Positions 14,335-14,362 of a stretch of 14,362 bases of DNA are shown here, in pieces. This DNA is from an uncultured Oscillospiraceae bacterium (GTDB lineage Bacteria > Bacillota > Clostridia > Oscillospirales > Ruminococcaceae). The notes below the pieces were generated by a model that was given only the letters and a program-made list of their open reading frames with translations, did not search any database and was not told where the DNA came from. Position 1 is the stretch's first letter; each line of letters starts with the position of its first letter. Position numbers and translations under genes: made by a program. The DNA is taken from the NCBI GenBank assembly GCA_934462925.1, contig CAKSIT010000028.1, forward strand, positions 1 through 14,362, given 5' to 3'.

Positions 14335-14362
14335 ATATAAGCTGTCCGAGAGGGCAGGGTCG

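Overview
The window looks like chromosomal DNA of an anaerobic Gram-positive bacterium of the class Clostridia, most likely the Oscillospiraceae/Ruminococcus group. The reasons are purine-rich Shine-Dalgarno sites (AGGAGG, AAAGGA), sigma-A-like promoters with 17-bp spacers, lipobox lipoproteins, a cellulase-type GH5 enzyme, a ThyA form I associate with clostridia, and G+C-rich coding DNA with many ATA isoleucine codons. The taxonomic call is inference.

Layout, left to right. (1) Minus strand: a GH5 glycoside hydrolase lipoprotein (77-1342). A cluster of nine DnaA-box-like nonamers (1369-1529) lies just upstream of it. Next come a membrane-anchored NERD-domain protein (1555-2295) and the ribosome-associated ATPase YchF (2304-3398); these two are 8 bp apart and probably share the promoter at 3438-3466. 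(2) Plus strand: aspartate kinase (3645-4967) with its own divergent promoter, followed directly by a 101-nt fold-back element (4970-5070). (3) A tightly packed six-gene plus-strand array (5168-12356, gaps of 8 to 33 bp): a beta-helix-like lipoprotein, an MptE/DUF115-like protein, thymidylate synthase, an IDI-like Nudix hydrolase, a 762-aa NYN-nuclease protein with five putative OST-HTH/LOTUS modules, and a protein of the succinylglutamate desuccinylase/aspartoacylase fold that lacks the usual zinc-ligand histidines. (4) A 253-bp convergent spacer (12364-12616) in which two identical 31-bp hairpin copies flank a 191-bp hairpin-rich segment with inverted ends, read here as a small non-autonomous element inserted into a terminator. 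(5) A minus-strand MATE efflux transporter (12627-13979) with its own promoter. (6) Two near-duplicate strong sigma-A promoters (14165-14193 and 14306-14334) firing off the right edge, plausibly into a stable-RNA operon.

Most individual genes are recognisable housekeeping or accessory families. The parts that stand out are the nonamer cluster, the split terminator with its hairpin-rich insert, and the NYN/LOTUS plus inactive-looking AstE-like pair at the end of the six-gene array. No CRISPR array, tRNA, rRNA or transposase gene was seen.
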